Origin: Dictyobacter formicarum
Lineage (GTDB): Bacteria > Chloroflexota > Ktedonobacteria > Ktedonobacterales > Ktedonobacteraceae
Assembly: GCF_016587435.1 (NCBI RefSeq)
Contig: NZ_BNJJ01000018.1
Span: 1 to 64,000, forward strand
Length of the DNA stretch: 64,000 nt
Direction: 5' to 3'
Below are positions 8,611 through 17,504 of the stretch, piece after piece. Made by a program: the position numbers and the translations under genes. The notes under the pieces were generated by a model. It did not search any database. It was not told where the DNA came from and saw only the letters and a list, made by a program, of their open reading frames with translations. Each line of letters begins with the position of its first letter. Positions within the stretch are counted from its first letter, which is position 1.

Positions 8611-8868
8611 TTAGCTGGTGGTTGTTGGCTTGCGCGAGGGCTTCGTTTGTGCCGACAAGCCCAATTGCTGCATCAGCCGTGCCACGCGTTTGCGGGAACA
8701 GGCGATGCCCCGCTCCTTGAGCACCGCATGAATCCGTGGACTCCCATAGAGTTGGCGATGCTCCAGGAAAATCTGCTGGATCTGCGCGGATAAACGGGCA
8801 TCTTCTCGGCCATGCTGGCTGGGCTCGCGGTTTTTCCAGGCATAATAGCCACTCTCTGAGACCTCCAA
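8611..8868 (-). pseudogene. IS3-family OrfB, truncated before the DDE core
   Basis: Only the N-terminal HTH_21 part remains: VSESGYYAWKNREPS, RQLYGSPRIHAVLKERGI, KRVARLMQQLGLSA, then a stop 10 residues later close to the IS end. The -1 frame entered at the T7/A7 run (8961-8967) is open into this frame. The catalytic domain is absent. Confidence 0.8.
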
Positions 8869-8927
8869 CGTCTTGCAGAGCAGCGTGATCGGATACTCTT
8901 CTGCATGCTCTGCAATGAAGGGAAAGG

Positions 8928-9224
8928 TCAGAGCTGGCTGCGCGAGAAGACGCCCAGCGCTTTTTTTAATATATCACGCTCCTGCCGCGTCACTTCCAGT
9001 TCTCGTTTGAGCCGACGGAGTTCTTCCTCTTGGGGCGTCTGGTGACCACTGCCAGGAAAGGCCTGCTCTCCGTGTTCAGAGCTCTGCTTACACCACTCAT
9101 ACAGCGTGCTGTCGGCGATCCCCAGCTCACGAGCAATCTGGGCCATCGGTTTTCCACCGGTCTTGACGAGCTGGACCGCTTCTTGTTTGAATTCCCTCGT
9201 AAACCTTCGTTGTTCCTTCTGCAT
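8928..9224 (-). CDS. IS3-family OrfA
   Basis: 98 residues, HTH (FTREFKQEAVQLVKTGGKPM, IARELGIADSTLYEWCKQ) followed by a charged coiled coil (EEELRRLKRELEVTRQERD). Closely related in layout to the OrfA at 2824. Seven A residues on the coding strand (8961-8967) form a -1 slippery site before the stop. Without a catalytic OrfB it might act only as a DNA-binding inhibitor; that is inference. Confidence 0.88.
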   Translation of the reverse strand: MQKEQRRFTREFKQEAVQLVKTGGKPMAQIARELGIADSTLYEWCKQSSEHGEQAFPGSGHQTPQEEELRRLKRELEVTRQERDILKKALGVFSRSQL

Positions 9225-9378
9225 GATCTTTTCCCTTTCTGGGTCGGCTTCACTCGTTCTAGTTTACCTTCCCCATTTTCCTGGGTCAAGACCATGTTTT
9301 TGGGAGGATGATCTGTCCTCTGCATACTGGTCCTTCATGAGATCGTTGTGAGTTTCTCAGAAATGGAGGACAAACAAG

Positions 9379-9609
9379 ATGGTGTTAACAGCACTGATGA
9401 AACTGCTCGCGAGCCTGACGCCGCAAGCCCAGGTGGTGGGTATTGTCGGTGGGTGTGTTGTGCTGTGCTACGGGCTCACGTTGCTTGCTTTTTGCCGCAC
9501 GATGAGTCAACGGCTCGTGCGCGTGTTGAACGCCTGGCACGCTAGCCGGACGCGTGCACGGCTGATGCGCCGCTCAAAGAAGCAGGGTCGTCTCAAGAAG
9601 CAGCACTAA
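9379..9609 (+). CDS. Small single-pass membrane protein
   Basis: 76 residues. The ATG at 9379 follows GGAGG with 9-nt spacing, a good ribosome site. One hydrophobic segment at about residues 18-38 (VVGIVGGCVVLCYGLTLLAF) is followed by a strongly basic cytoplasmic tail (RTRARLMRRSKKQGRLKKQH). It ends 20 bp before the damaged ECF sigma factor on the same strand, so the two are probably one operon. Position and topology would suit a membrane tether or anti-sigma-like partner, but there is no zinc motif and no family is recognised. Confidence 0.65.
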   Translation: MVLTALMKLLASLTPQAQVVGIVGGCVVLCYGLTLLAFCRTMSQRLVRVLNAWHASRTRARLMRRSKKQGRLKKQH

Positions 9610-9628
9610 GGAAGGAGAAGCAGAGGAC

Positions 9629-10429
9629 ATGGAAGAGCTAATAAACACCACGATGGCGCAGGAGTTCGAAGCCTGAGTGGCCAGTCTGGGGCGGCCGCGC
9701 AAAGCGTTCTCCGAGCGGCTGATGTGTATGCAACCGCCTCAGATGGATGGTAGTCAGGAGGCGTATGAGGAGTTCTTTGCGCGTTTGAACCGCAGTGTGC
9801 TCCTCCGGATCGCCGCGCCGATTGTGCACGATGATTCGGCTGCGGCGGAGGATGTGGTGCAGCAGGCGTTGTTGCGTGCGTATCGGCATTTGACCAAGGG
9901 CCAATCCTATGCGGCGCCGCGCCAGCAGTTCCAGCACGTGAAGAACAGCGATCCCGAGCACGCCTCGCTGGATCTGAATCTGCCGGTGGTGCAGATTCAA
10001 AATCCCGCGGCCTGGCTGTATACCATTGTGCATAATACAGCCTGCAATTATGTGCGCAAGCGCAAAGTGGCGTTGGTGTCGTTGGAGGAAGTGATGCGGG
10101 AGGCGGAGCGGAAGGAGTCGTGTTTTGCGCAGCCGGAGCGCGATACCATCCGACAGCAGCAGGCGCAAGAACTCCGCCGGTATGTGGCTGCCCTGCCTTC
10201 CCCTTTCGCTGACATTGTGCGTCTGTACTCTGTTGAAGGGCAACCACTCTAGGAGGTGGCGGACATGTTGGGCTATCCCCATGCCAGGATTCGGGTGTAT
10301 ATGGGCCGCGCTCGCAAGATGCGCAAAGCGTTGCTCTTAGGAGAAGCAGAGATCGTCGACGGGAAACGGCGCAAGAAACGGCGCCGGCGCCGCTCATGCT
10401 GGCCGAGGGGTGACCAGCGTTTCTGGTAG
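9629..10429 (+). pseudogene. ECF-type sigma-70 factor with two in-frame stops
   Basis: Read in one frame, the sequence gives an RNA polymerase sigma factor. Region 2 is seen in AAEDVVQQALLRAYRHLTKG and AAWLYTIVHNTACNYVRKRK, and region 4 in EVADMLGYPHARIRVYMGRA followed by a basic tail. A TGA follows codon 15 (9674), just after a short leader beginning at the ATG at 9629; a GTG at 9677 or ATG at 9722 could start translation after it. A TAG at 10250 sits at the entry of region 4, exactly where family members usually carry a Gln or similar residue. Without read-through the product lacks its -35-binding domain. Recent decay is the simplest explanation. Confidence 0.7.
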
Positions 10430-10535
10430 AACGTGCGTGTGGTGGATGCAAAGCACGCTGCCACCCTTTCCAAAGAAGGCACAGCGTGTTTTGTCGTGTG
10501 TTCAAGGATGAAAAGAGGGAGGCAGGCCTCTTGTG

Positions 10536-10871
10536 TCAGGATGAGAGCGAGAGGCCTGGGGCGAGCCCATAGTGTGTTTTGTGTGGGATGAGGGCGATGC
10601 GGAACAGGTCTTCAGGAAGATCATCCGGGTAGCCAATGATGAGGCAATTGTGGGCGCGATCGATAGAGCGAACAGGATACCAGCGAGTGAGGAGCGTTGA
10701 CGCAATGAGTGGTGCATGCTCAAGGGAGCGCGATCGCGACTGGTGAAGAGATGCTTGTGACTGTGCCGCAGGTGGTCTGTTGGAGGAATCGACGGTGGAA
10801 TCCGCAGGAATGGCTGCGGAGATCCTGCCGGTATGGTGGTGCCGTTTGGGGTCGTGTTGGGGTCGTGTCAT
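10536..10871 (-). CDS. Hypothetical protein, doubtful
   Basis: 111-residue frame on the opposite strand from the sigma factor. The first 50 residues are low-complexity and unlikely, but the last 60 (RWYPVRSIDRAHNCLIIGYP, DLPEDLFRIALIPHKTHYGL) look like real protein. It may be the tail of a decayed gene. No family recognised. Confidence 0.25.
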   Translation of the reverse strand: MTRPQHDPKRHHHTGRISAAIPADSTVDSSNRPPAAQSQASLHQSRSRSLEHAPLIASTLLTRWYPVRSIDRAHNCLIIGYPDDLPEDLFRIALIPHKTHYGLAPGLSLSS

Positions 10872-11381
10872 ATAGCCATCGTGTGATTGTGTGTATGCCT
10901 GTGTACGTGCAAGGTGGCAAGATCCAGCGTCCAGATTGCGTGCCCTGGGGTCATGCGTGGATGATGGTCATCAGGGTGTGTGGGTGGATGTGAATAGAGA
11001 GAAGCACGAGGAGGAAGAGGGAAGAGATCTGTTACGATGATAACTCGCAGAAAGATACTGCGAGATGAGATCCTTCCGAGGAGGAGAACAGGAAGAACAA
11101 AGGTGGAAGGAGACAAGACACAAGAGGGAGAAAGAGATAGATAGGAATTCCTATAGAGCCTAGGCCAAAAAGGCAGACCAGTGGCGCGTTGATGCCCAAT
11201 TGTCACAACTGCAGTCACTGCATCCGCTTTGTACGCAGGGATGCGTTTTGACAGGGCAGACAGGTGCTTTCTGCGCGAACGAGGGCTATCTGGTTTTCCT
11301 GAGAAGATCGACGCGAGCGGTAAGGGCAGGCGTGCGTACCTTGAGGAGTGTTTTTCGCTCAACGTTGGGTTTGTTTATTGG
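10872..11381. other. Intergenic region, no gene seen
   Basis: Purine-rich, low-complexity sequence (AGAGGGAGAAAGAG type tracts around 11000-11150) between the doubtful frame and the ISL3 remnant. No coding sequence supported. Confidence 0.4.
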
Positions 11382-11999
11382 CTACGGGAACCCTATAGCT
11401 TCCTCTACAGTGTTTCTGACGTATTTATGTACATCCCGATCAGGGAGAACATCGAGTCGGCGATGCCGTTCCAGGTCACAGATCAGCGTCCCGTACCGAT
11501 GCCCTTTGCGCCATGACCAATCATCCAGACTGACCACGCGAGGTGGCTCAACAGGCTTATCGGGAAGGCAACGAAGCATACGCAGGAGCGTATCAGGGCT
11601 ACAGAACATCTTCAACCGACCAGTGAGCCGTGCAGTTGCCTCTCCCCCAAGAGCGAGGCCAAATTGCTCTAACGCCTCTTTGAGGCGGATAGTGCGCCGC
11701 CCATAGCGTTTAGCAAGCGTGGGAATGGTTTCCGCAAAGGTCTTACGAGAACAGGTCTGCTGCTGGCAGAAGAAGCGGCGGACCTGTATGACGAGCCGAA
11801 CGCTTTGTCCACCCCACGGCAGATCAGCCAATCGGCGTGTATATCGGCTATGCACGCGCGAGGAGGGATGAGCGCACGCAGGACAGAGAGCGTGTACGGT
11901 CTGTGATTGAGCAAGGATGATCACTTGATCGCCCTCTAGCATCACTTGCTCAATGGTGAAATCTACAAGATCGGGAAGAAGCTGTTGTATAAATGTCAT
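11382..11999 (-). pseudogene. ISL3-family transposase, C-terminally truncated
   Basis: 205 residues corresponding to the N-terminal part of an ISL3 transposase, which is normally 400 residues or more. It has the zinc-binding knuckle (CPACAHPSSRVHSRYTRRLA), the second cysteine pair (CQQQTCSRKTFAE), an HTH region and the first catalytic Asp segment (VVSLDDWSWRKGHRYGTLIC, DLERHRRLDVLPDRD). Homology stops there, and a short unrelated tail leads to the stop. The rest of the catalytic domain is lost. The start lies 78 bp from the left end of the IS1182 element. Confidence 0.85.
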
Positions 12000-12077
12000 T
12001 GTTTTGAGTAAGAAGGAGCCAATGCTGGTGAAGCTCTATTTTCTTCTATTATATCACATTCTTGATCACACAAAGTG

Positions 12078-13843
12078 ACACTGTTGGCGAACTTCTCAAA
12101 CTCAAGCAGCTAAGGCTGCAAAGTGAGAGGTTCGTGTCTTGGCAACGGACGGTTCTTCCAACCAGGCTAACACACGCACGATGTTCATTGCTGTGGCACA
12201 GGCAAGATGTTGGAGATGGGTTTTAGAAAATCCTTCATACCGACTTCGGCGCATGTCAAACGCTCGTACTCCCTGTGACATCGTCGCCTCGATCCCAGCT
12301 CGTTGGTCGTAGACCTTCCAGAACTCAGAAGTTTTTTCGCGTGCTCTGGCCTTCTCTAAGGCCATGTGATGTTCCTCTTTCCTGACGGTAATCGTTCGTC
12401 GATCCGTCCTGGTACATTGAGAACGGCAAGGGCATGCTTGGCAATCCTTGGTCGAAAACTTGATTTTGATGACCTCATTGTCACGTCGATCAATGGCTGG
12501 CGTCCAACTTGAACTTGGGTGCCCAGTTGGACAGATGGCTTGTTGTGCAGGCCAATCGATCTGGAAACTGCTGGCTGCAAAACCCTGTTTGGCCTGGCCT
12601 TGCCACTTGTTATCCGCTCTGGTTGGAGCGATCAAATCAATTCCATAGTCCACCTGGCTGGCGACGAATTGTTTGGACTCTGCATAGTTCGTGTCGGTCA
12701 AATGCTCTTTGGGCAGTAATTGCTTGTCTTTTAAGGCTTGATGGATCACTGGCGTCACATCGACATCTCCCTTCCCAGCAGGACTCGTTTCAACATGTGT
12801 GATCAGCCGAGGTTGGTCCTCATCACAGCTTTCCGTCAGATGCACTTTGTATCCCACCCACCAGGTCGTGAGTTTGCGACCATATGTCGCCTCAGTATCA
12901 TAGGGGGAGCAAATCATCGTTGCCGGCGGTGGAATATTGTCATCGGAACGAAAGTGGACATGTCCATCGACCAGTTCAAAGTGCTGGAGCCACACGCGTC
13001 GCAAGGTTTGCACCGCCGGAACCTGGTACAACCAGTGGAGCTCTGGAGTGGTGTCAATTGCATTGAGCAACTGGTATCCATCAGCTCCTATCGTTTGAGC
13101 CGCTGCGATGCGCTTGATTGTGTCCCGTGGGAAGCGATGCTCCTCCATCCGATGGTCATAGCGGATATGCCATTCTTCTGGAGCAAACGACTGAAGCCAG
13201 GTGGGAGCAACAACAGCCAGGCTGTTTAAGGTGGCACGAAAGGTCTCACCAACACACATCACGCGATGTAAGGCACGGACTTTGGCTAAGATGTGGGTGG
13301 CATCTGTGCGCTGTCTCCCACCGGCTTTGACAAGACCTCGTTGTTTGAAATGATCGAGCATCGTGTCAAACAGGAGATATTCAGCATTGCCTGCAAGGAG
13401 TCGTGAGCGAAACTCACTCAGGACCGAGAAGTCAAAGCCACTATCTTCTAATTCTAAGCTGAGTGCGTATTTCCAATCGAGGCGAGCGCGCACTGCGTCG
13501 GCCGCTTGTCGATCAGATAGTTCCTCAGCGAATTGCATAATGGTAATCAAGGCTAGTCTCCAAGGAGCCAGAGCGGGTTGACCGTTTTGCGGAAAAAGGG
13601 CAGCGAACGCTTCATCTTGGTAGAGAATACCGAGTTCGTCTCGCATGCGGATAAAGGTGCTCCCTTTTGGGAAGGCTGCCTTGGCAACGCGCGCTGTTTC
13701 TTGAGGTACGGGATGAATAGGTTCTGGTTTGAGTGACATATCCTTCTCCTCTTTGGCTCAGAGCTTGCTTTACGATCTCTTCTTGTCCGAGCATAACAGG
13801 TTTCCTCTCATTTAGCGAGGGGAAGGGAGTTCGCCAACAGTGT
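12078..13843 (-). mobile_element. IS1182-family insertion sequence, intact
   Basis: 1766 bp with inverted ends ACACTGTTGGCGAACT, flanked by the 7-bp direct repeat CAAAGTG (12071-12077 and 13844-13850). The single transposase frame is whole. A second IS1182 at 22998 sits in an almost identical target. Confidence 0.9.
12102..13739 (-). CDS. IS1182-family transposase
   Basis: 545 residues, normal length. The N-terminal DUF772-type domain is seen in RMRDELGILYQDEAFAALFP, RLALITIMQFAEELSDRQAA and LSEFRSRLL. The DDE_Tnp_1 catalytic part follows, with the first Asp in RTDATHILAK, the second in LTDTNYAESKQFV and the Glu in YDQRAGIEATMSQGVRAFDM. A cysteine cluster (CQACPCRSQC) precedes the last motif, as is usual in the family. 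Start at 13739 follows GGAGAAGG. Likely functional. Confidence 0.93.
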   Translation of the reverse strand: MSLKPEPIHPVPQETARVAKAAFPKGSTFIRMRDELGILYQDEAFAALFPQNGQPALAPWRLALITIMQFAEELSDRQAADAVRARLDWKYALSLELEDSGFDFSVLSEFRSRLLAGNAEYLLFDTMLDHFKQRGLVKAGGRQRTDATHILAKVRALHRVMCVGETFRATLNSLAVVAPTWLQSFAPEEWHIRYDHRMEEHRFPRDTIKRIAAAQTIGADGYQLLNAIDTTPELHWLYQVPAVQTLRRVWLQHFELVDGHVHFRSDDNIPPPATMICSPYDTEATYGRKLTTWWVGYKVHLTESCDEDQPRLITHVETSPAGKGDVDVTPVIHQALKDKQLLPKEHLTDTNYAESKQFVASQVDYGIDLIAPTRADNKWQGQAKQGFAASSFQIDWPAQQAICPTGHPSSSWTPAIDRRDNEVIKIKFSTKDCQACPCRSQCTRTDRRTITVRKEEHHMALEKARAREKTSEFWKVYDQRAGIEATMSQGVRAFDMRRSRYEGFSKTHLQHLACATAMNIVRVLAWLEEPSVAKTRTSHFAALAA

Positions 13844-14019
13844 CAAAGTGCGGGAGATCCAGTATAGCAGGTACTGGACAGTTTTAGAAATCTGTTATGC
13901 GATTGACATTTCTCCACTTCAATGAGGGGTAACAGGAACGAGTGTGTTATCAAGTGTAAGGGTCACACCGATGATTGTACAGATCAAATACTCTCAACTG
14001 ACCTCAATCTTGCCTTGAG

Positions 14020-14067
14020 CGGAATCAACTCGCACGCGAATGGAATATCTCAGGCGAGTTGATTCCG
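14020..14067. repeat. 14-bp inverted repeat (hairpin)
   Basis: CGGAATCAACTCGC at 14020-14033 and its exact complement GCGAGTTGATTCCG at 14054-14067, with a 20-nt loop. There is no T-run, so an operator pair or a remnant of a mobile element is as likely as a terminator. Confidence 0.6.
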
Positions 14068-14412
14068 TCCGAAGCTGGATAGAAGCCTGCTGAAAGCATT
14101 TGAGATGAGCTGACGCTCGCTCTGGCCAGAGGAAGAGGAGAAAGCGCTGAATGCACAATCTCCCAGGCCTGACTATTCTGGTTTCTTTCCTCTCTGTTCT
14201 ACCTGCCATGCATTACAGCAACAGACACCCAATGAATAATATGAGACACCGCCTCGCTTCAGGGTGCGCCTCTCTACCAGGAGGGAAAGAAGTCCTCAAA
14301 AAAGAACTCCGTTCTTACATGGAACGGTCCGGGTATAGTTAATTGTTCGACTTCATTGCTCAGAAAAAGAAGCTTGTTCAAAGTGACTTTTGACAGAAGT
14401 ACATGAGAAATA

Positions 14413-14453
14413 GATGCAATGATTGCTCGTTTTCCAGACGGTATCATTGCATC
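14413..14453 (+). repeat. 11-bp inverted repeat, terminator-like
   Basis: GATGCAATGAT at 14413 and ATCATTGCATC ending at 14453, followed by TGTCTTTTG. It could terminate a rightward transcript, but no gene feeds into it. Confidence 0.4.
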
Positions 14454-14916
14454 TGTCTTTTGAGATACCTGGAGCACGACCTATCCTTCAATAAAGGGTG
14501 CTCTTACGTCCCATACTCCTTCACCTGTTTTTTTGCTAATTCCTCCATCTTCGACGATATTGCTTGCTTTCGCCAATTGCTCAGGCATAATAAATAGACA
14601 AAAAATTCTATCAAATTGCCTGATAAGCAATTTGGAAGCCTGGTCCAGCTTCGGCAGATTTCCTGCACAGGACCAAACAAGCCAATCATTGGTTTGGGAG
14701 CATAGTCCACTCTGGCAGATATCTGCAACGGACTTAGACAAACTGCTATAGGTGTAAGCCCTTTGTCTATAAAAATACACCTAATTATCGTATGATGAGG
14801 CAAGGAGGTTAAATATATTACATGCTTGTAGCTTACTGATGTATATCAGCTAAGCTCAACATGTCTTATTCTCCTTTCCTTATGTTTCATTTCTAATAAC
14901 GAAAGAGGAACAAGAC

Positions 14917-15525
14917 ATGAATAGCAAACAAATTGAAAAAAACTTAGATGAACTGGCCGAAGTCCTCCAACAATTTCAGGTTCCCTCGGCCCAATTTCAC
15001 CTATTAATCGCTGGAGGAGCGTATATGTTGATACAAAAAAAGCGACAGTTTACCGAAGATATCGACTTTGCCATCATCCAGCAACCTTCGCGTATTCCAC
15101 GAAATCGAGTATTCCAGGTTACAATTGAACGGACAGAAATAGCCCAGGCGCGTACGACAGTGCCCTTTTCAGCAGAGTTTAAGCAAGCAGTGCAAATCAT
15201 CGCACAACGTCATCCTGAACTTGCAGAAGACTGGCTCAATGATGAGGCAGCGTCATACTATTATGATGACGCACCTCTGCCAGAGGTCACCTTCTGGCAA
15301 TCATTTCAAGGAATCCTATACTGCTATCTTCCCACCAAGGAATATATGTTTGCGACAAAAATTGCAGCAAGCCGACCAAAGGATGTGAATGACATCCAAG
15401 TGCTGATGAGGGACCTCAAGATAAAAAATCGAGCCCAAGCCAAACAGATCATTGATCGTTTTCTACTTCCAGAAGCTCAAGTGTTCTGGCAGGTAGATGA
15501 CCAGCTTGACCTGTTGTTCCCTTAA
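14917..15525 (+). CDS. DUF6036-like nucleotidyltransferase, toxin-like
   Basis: 202 residues. The fold signature of minimal nucleotidyltransferases is visible: GGAYML near residue 32 followed by TEDIDFAII near residue 45, which gives the G-G helix and D-x-D metal site of AbiEii/DUF6036-type enzymes. A third acidic residue and a KEYMFATKIAASRPKDVND segment follow, as in that family, where a K-A-R-KD motif marks the end of the catalytic domain. The ATG at 14917 follows AAAGAGGAAC. A second gene follows 97 bp downstream in the same direction, the layout of type II or IV-like pairs. The acceptor (tRNA, protein or drug) is unknown; toxin activity is inferred. Confidence 0.75.
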   Translation: MNSKQIEKNLDELAEVLQQFQVPSAQFHLLIAGGAYMLIQKKRQFTEDIDFAIIQQPSRIPRNRVFQVTIERTEIAQARTTVPFSAEFKQAVQIIAQRHPELAEDWLNDEAASYYYDDAPLPEVTFWQSFQGILYCYLPTKEYMFATKIAASRPKDVNDIQVLMRDLKIKNRAQAKQIIDRFLLPEAQVFWQVDDQLDLLFP

Positions 15526-15621
15526 TTGAGCAGAAGTGATCCCTGAAATGAAAGGGATCACTTCCAATCTATAAATCTTCCCTCTCACGTGGTATACTTA
15601 GAGAAAGGGAGGAAAGAACAC

Positions 15622-16086
15622 ATGATAGTGCACGAGCAACAGATAGAGCAGCGAGATCGTGCTCGCTTCCAGACATTGCAACGCTCATTTGAACAGATCT
15701 GCGCAGGAGAAGATCCGTGGATTCCCCTGGGCAAATTTATGCATCAATTCTTTGGTGAATTTAAAGAGCATCGTGAAGCGTTACTCCACGATCCACTATT
15801 CCTTCCTCCAAATAAAACGCCCGAGCAATTTCGCTGGGCCGTCTTTTGCGCTGCATCTGCCAACTACCTCTGCCATGTGTATTCACTCGAGTGCCCAGAC
15901 TGGGCACGTGATCCATACTACACGTTAGATCACGCCTGGTATCATGGACTCGGATCAGACCATCTACGAGGTCAAGAAAAGCTTCGGGCCACCACCCCAG
16001 AGGAATTTAGCCAACGAAATATCTTTTGTGGCAATCGCATCTTCTATAATAAGTATGAGTACCAAGGACGCCGACGAACAGCCTAG
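15622..16086 (+). CDS. Partner protein of the nucleotidyltransferase (antitoxin-like)
   Basis: 154 residues. The ATG at 15622 is preceded by GGGAGGAAAG; an upstream in-frame start at 15589 lacks a ribosome site. No DNA-binding motif is evident. The conserved-looking C-terminal part (YTLDHAWYHGLGSDHLRGQE, then TPEEFSQRNIFCGNRIFYN) recalls the pattern 'PxxFxxRxIFxxxxxL' in the partner gene that commonly sits next to DUF6036 nucleotidyltransferases in actinobacteria. That recall has not been checked by alignment. It most likely forms a cassette with the gene upstream. The end lies 90 bp before an IS6 element. Confidence 0.6.
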   Translation: MIVHEQQIEQRDRARFQTLQRSFEQICAGEDPWIPLGKFMHQFFGEFKEHREALLHDPLFLPPNKTPEQFRWAVFCAASANYLCHVYSLECPDWARDPYYTLDHAWYHGLGSDHLRGQEKLRATTPEEFSQRNIFCGNRIFYNKYEYQGRRRTA

Positions 16087-16175
16087 TCCCACTGGTGTAG
16101 GAACAGGAAGAAACACCCAAACCGATCAGGTGGCTTCTTATGAGGCTGCACTCCGACAAGCCATTACACTGCATC

Positions 16176-17300
16176 GGATGTGTCAGAACTGAGAACAGAG
16201 GAAACAAACAAAATGCGTTGGCCGCTTCTCGCCCCAACCTTTTTTGTCTGTTAGAGCGTTTTTGGCAATGACCACAGAGCGAGAGCCAAGATAAGGGAGC
16301 TATGTAGGCATAAGCCCACTCCCGCCTATCTTACTATCACATGGGCTGAAGCCGCTTCCAGAGACGCTTCAGTTTATTTCCAAAACAGGCTCTTAGGCCA
16401 CCTGCACCAGGGCCTGCAGAGCCACCAATCGCTGGCGAAACATCTCGCGTCGCTGTTGCAGGGAAACAGGTTGTTTTATGGTCGTACGAATCCGGAAAAA
16501 CTGACGCACTTCATCAAAGGCCCGACAGAAGCGCGATGCCGATGGAAAGCTTCCAAACCCATGCATGGAGGAGTAGCGCTGTTTCATGCCACGGTGGTCT
16601 TGCTCTCGTCGATTGTTGAGATAATGGTTCCATCGATGGAGAACGTCCTTGCCAAGGACCTCGCGGATCGCACGTGGGTACGAACGGTGCCCATCCGTGA
16701 TCACTCGCTCTGGAGTATGACTGACCGTCTGGAGGGTTTGCTGGAAAAAACGCTTGGCGGCGTCCATATCTCGCTTCTGGCTGAGCATTGAGTCAACCAA
16801 ATTGCCGTTCTGATCAATGGCACGATACAAGTAGCACTACGTTCCCTGAACCTTTACATAGGTCTCGTCAACGTGCCAGGAGATTCCAGACCGGCCTCGT
16901 CGTTTGACACGCACGTGGTCCGCAAGCAGTGGCGCGAATCGAGCTTCCCAATTCCTGACCGTCTCGTGCGTGAAAGACCACCCATGCTCCAAAAACATCT
17001 CCGCTACATCGCGGAGGCTCAGTTTGTAGCGCAATCGCCAGATAACGACAAGAAGAACGATATCCGTAGGATATTCGAGAAAGTTGAAAGGAGTGCCGGT
17101 GCGTTCATTAAAAAGGTGTTTGCAGGCTGTGCAACGAAATATCTTGTACCCGAGGATGGTTTTCTTGCGCTGTTCTTTTGCGGAGGAAGATGTACAATGG
17201 GGACAATTCATGGGGCGTTCCTCATCAGGTGTTTGTTTCTCAAAAGTATACGCCGTGAGGAGCTTCCACGCCACATCATATTCTGAGTTCTGACAGAACC
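16176..17300 (-). mobile_element. IS6-family element with zinc-finger transposase
   Basis: Candidate ends GGATGTGTCAGAACTGAGAA at 16176 and the imperfect complement (ATTCTGAGTTCTGACAGAAC) ending at 17300. The left end matches the ends of the related element at 30544-31518. Between the left end and the transposase stop lie about 215 bp of extra sequence, including a GAAGC/GCTTC hairpin near 16350. Confidence 0.65.
16393..17211 (-). pseudogene. IS6-family transposase with N-terminal zinc finger, nonsense mutation
   Basis: Start at 17211 (MNCPHCTSSS). The N-terminus is a four-cysteine ribbon (CPHC and CTAC), then the usual IS6 HTH (LRYKLSLRDVAEMFLEHGWS) and DDE core (HVDETYVKVQGT; VITDGHRSYPRAIREVLG; NRREQDHRGMKQRY). 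A TAG at 16837-16839 replaces what is normally Trp, just after the first catalytic Asp. The frame is otherwise open on both sides of that one codon. Confidence 0.88.
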
Positions 17301-17504
17301 CCTACGAGTACCGCCTCTATGAGCACTGCGTGGCACAGTATACTCTTGTGCAGTTTCGCAAAATTCAATTTCTTGAGTATTTTTTGAGGTTTTCAGGCAT
17401 ATAATAGTGGACAGTGGATAGAAAAATTCCAGCGATATTGCAAATGATGCATGCGAAATGGCCCGTGATCGGGCTTAATATGTTCTTTTTCATGGAGGAA
17501 ATAC

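Larger units (their letters stand above)
8584..9294 (-). mobile_element. Internally deleted IS3-family element (711 bp)
   Basis: Ends TGTCTAGACACAGG at 8584 and its imperfect complement CCTGGGTCAAGACCA ending at 9294. OrfA is whole but OrfB stops after its HTH region and the whole DDE core is missing, so this is a non-autonomous deletion derivative. Confidence 0.7.
13851..14916. other. Long non-coding stretch with two hairpins
   Basis: About 1.07 kb without a supported gene. It is AT-rich toward the right and contains inverted repeats at 14020-14067 and 14413-14453. Several short frames are present but none has both a plausible ribosome site and protein-like composition. The promoter of the nucleotidyltransferase pair should lie in the last 150 bp. 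Confidence 0.5.

Noticed and set aside
9606..10505. 299-residue frame on the minus strand, rich in Pro, Ala and Arg
   Set aside because: It lies antisense to the sigma factor and has low-complexity composition without motifs; a shadow of GC-rich coding DNA.
17370..17405. TATAAT with TTGAGT as a promoter of the kinase operon
   Set aside because: The -10 match at 17400 is good, but the spacing to the nearest -35-like hexamers is 10 or 21 nt, so it is not a convincing sigma-70 promoter.
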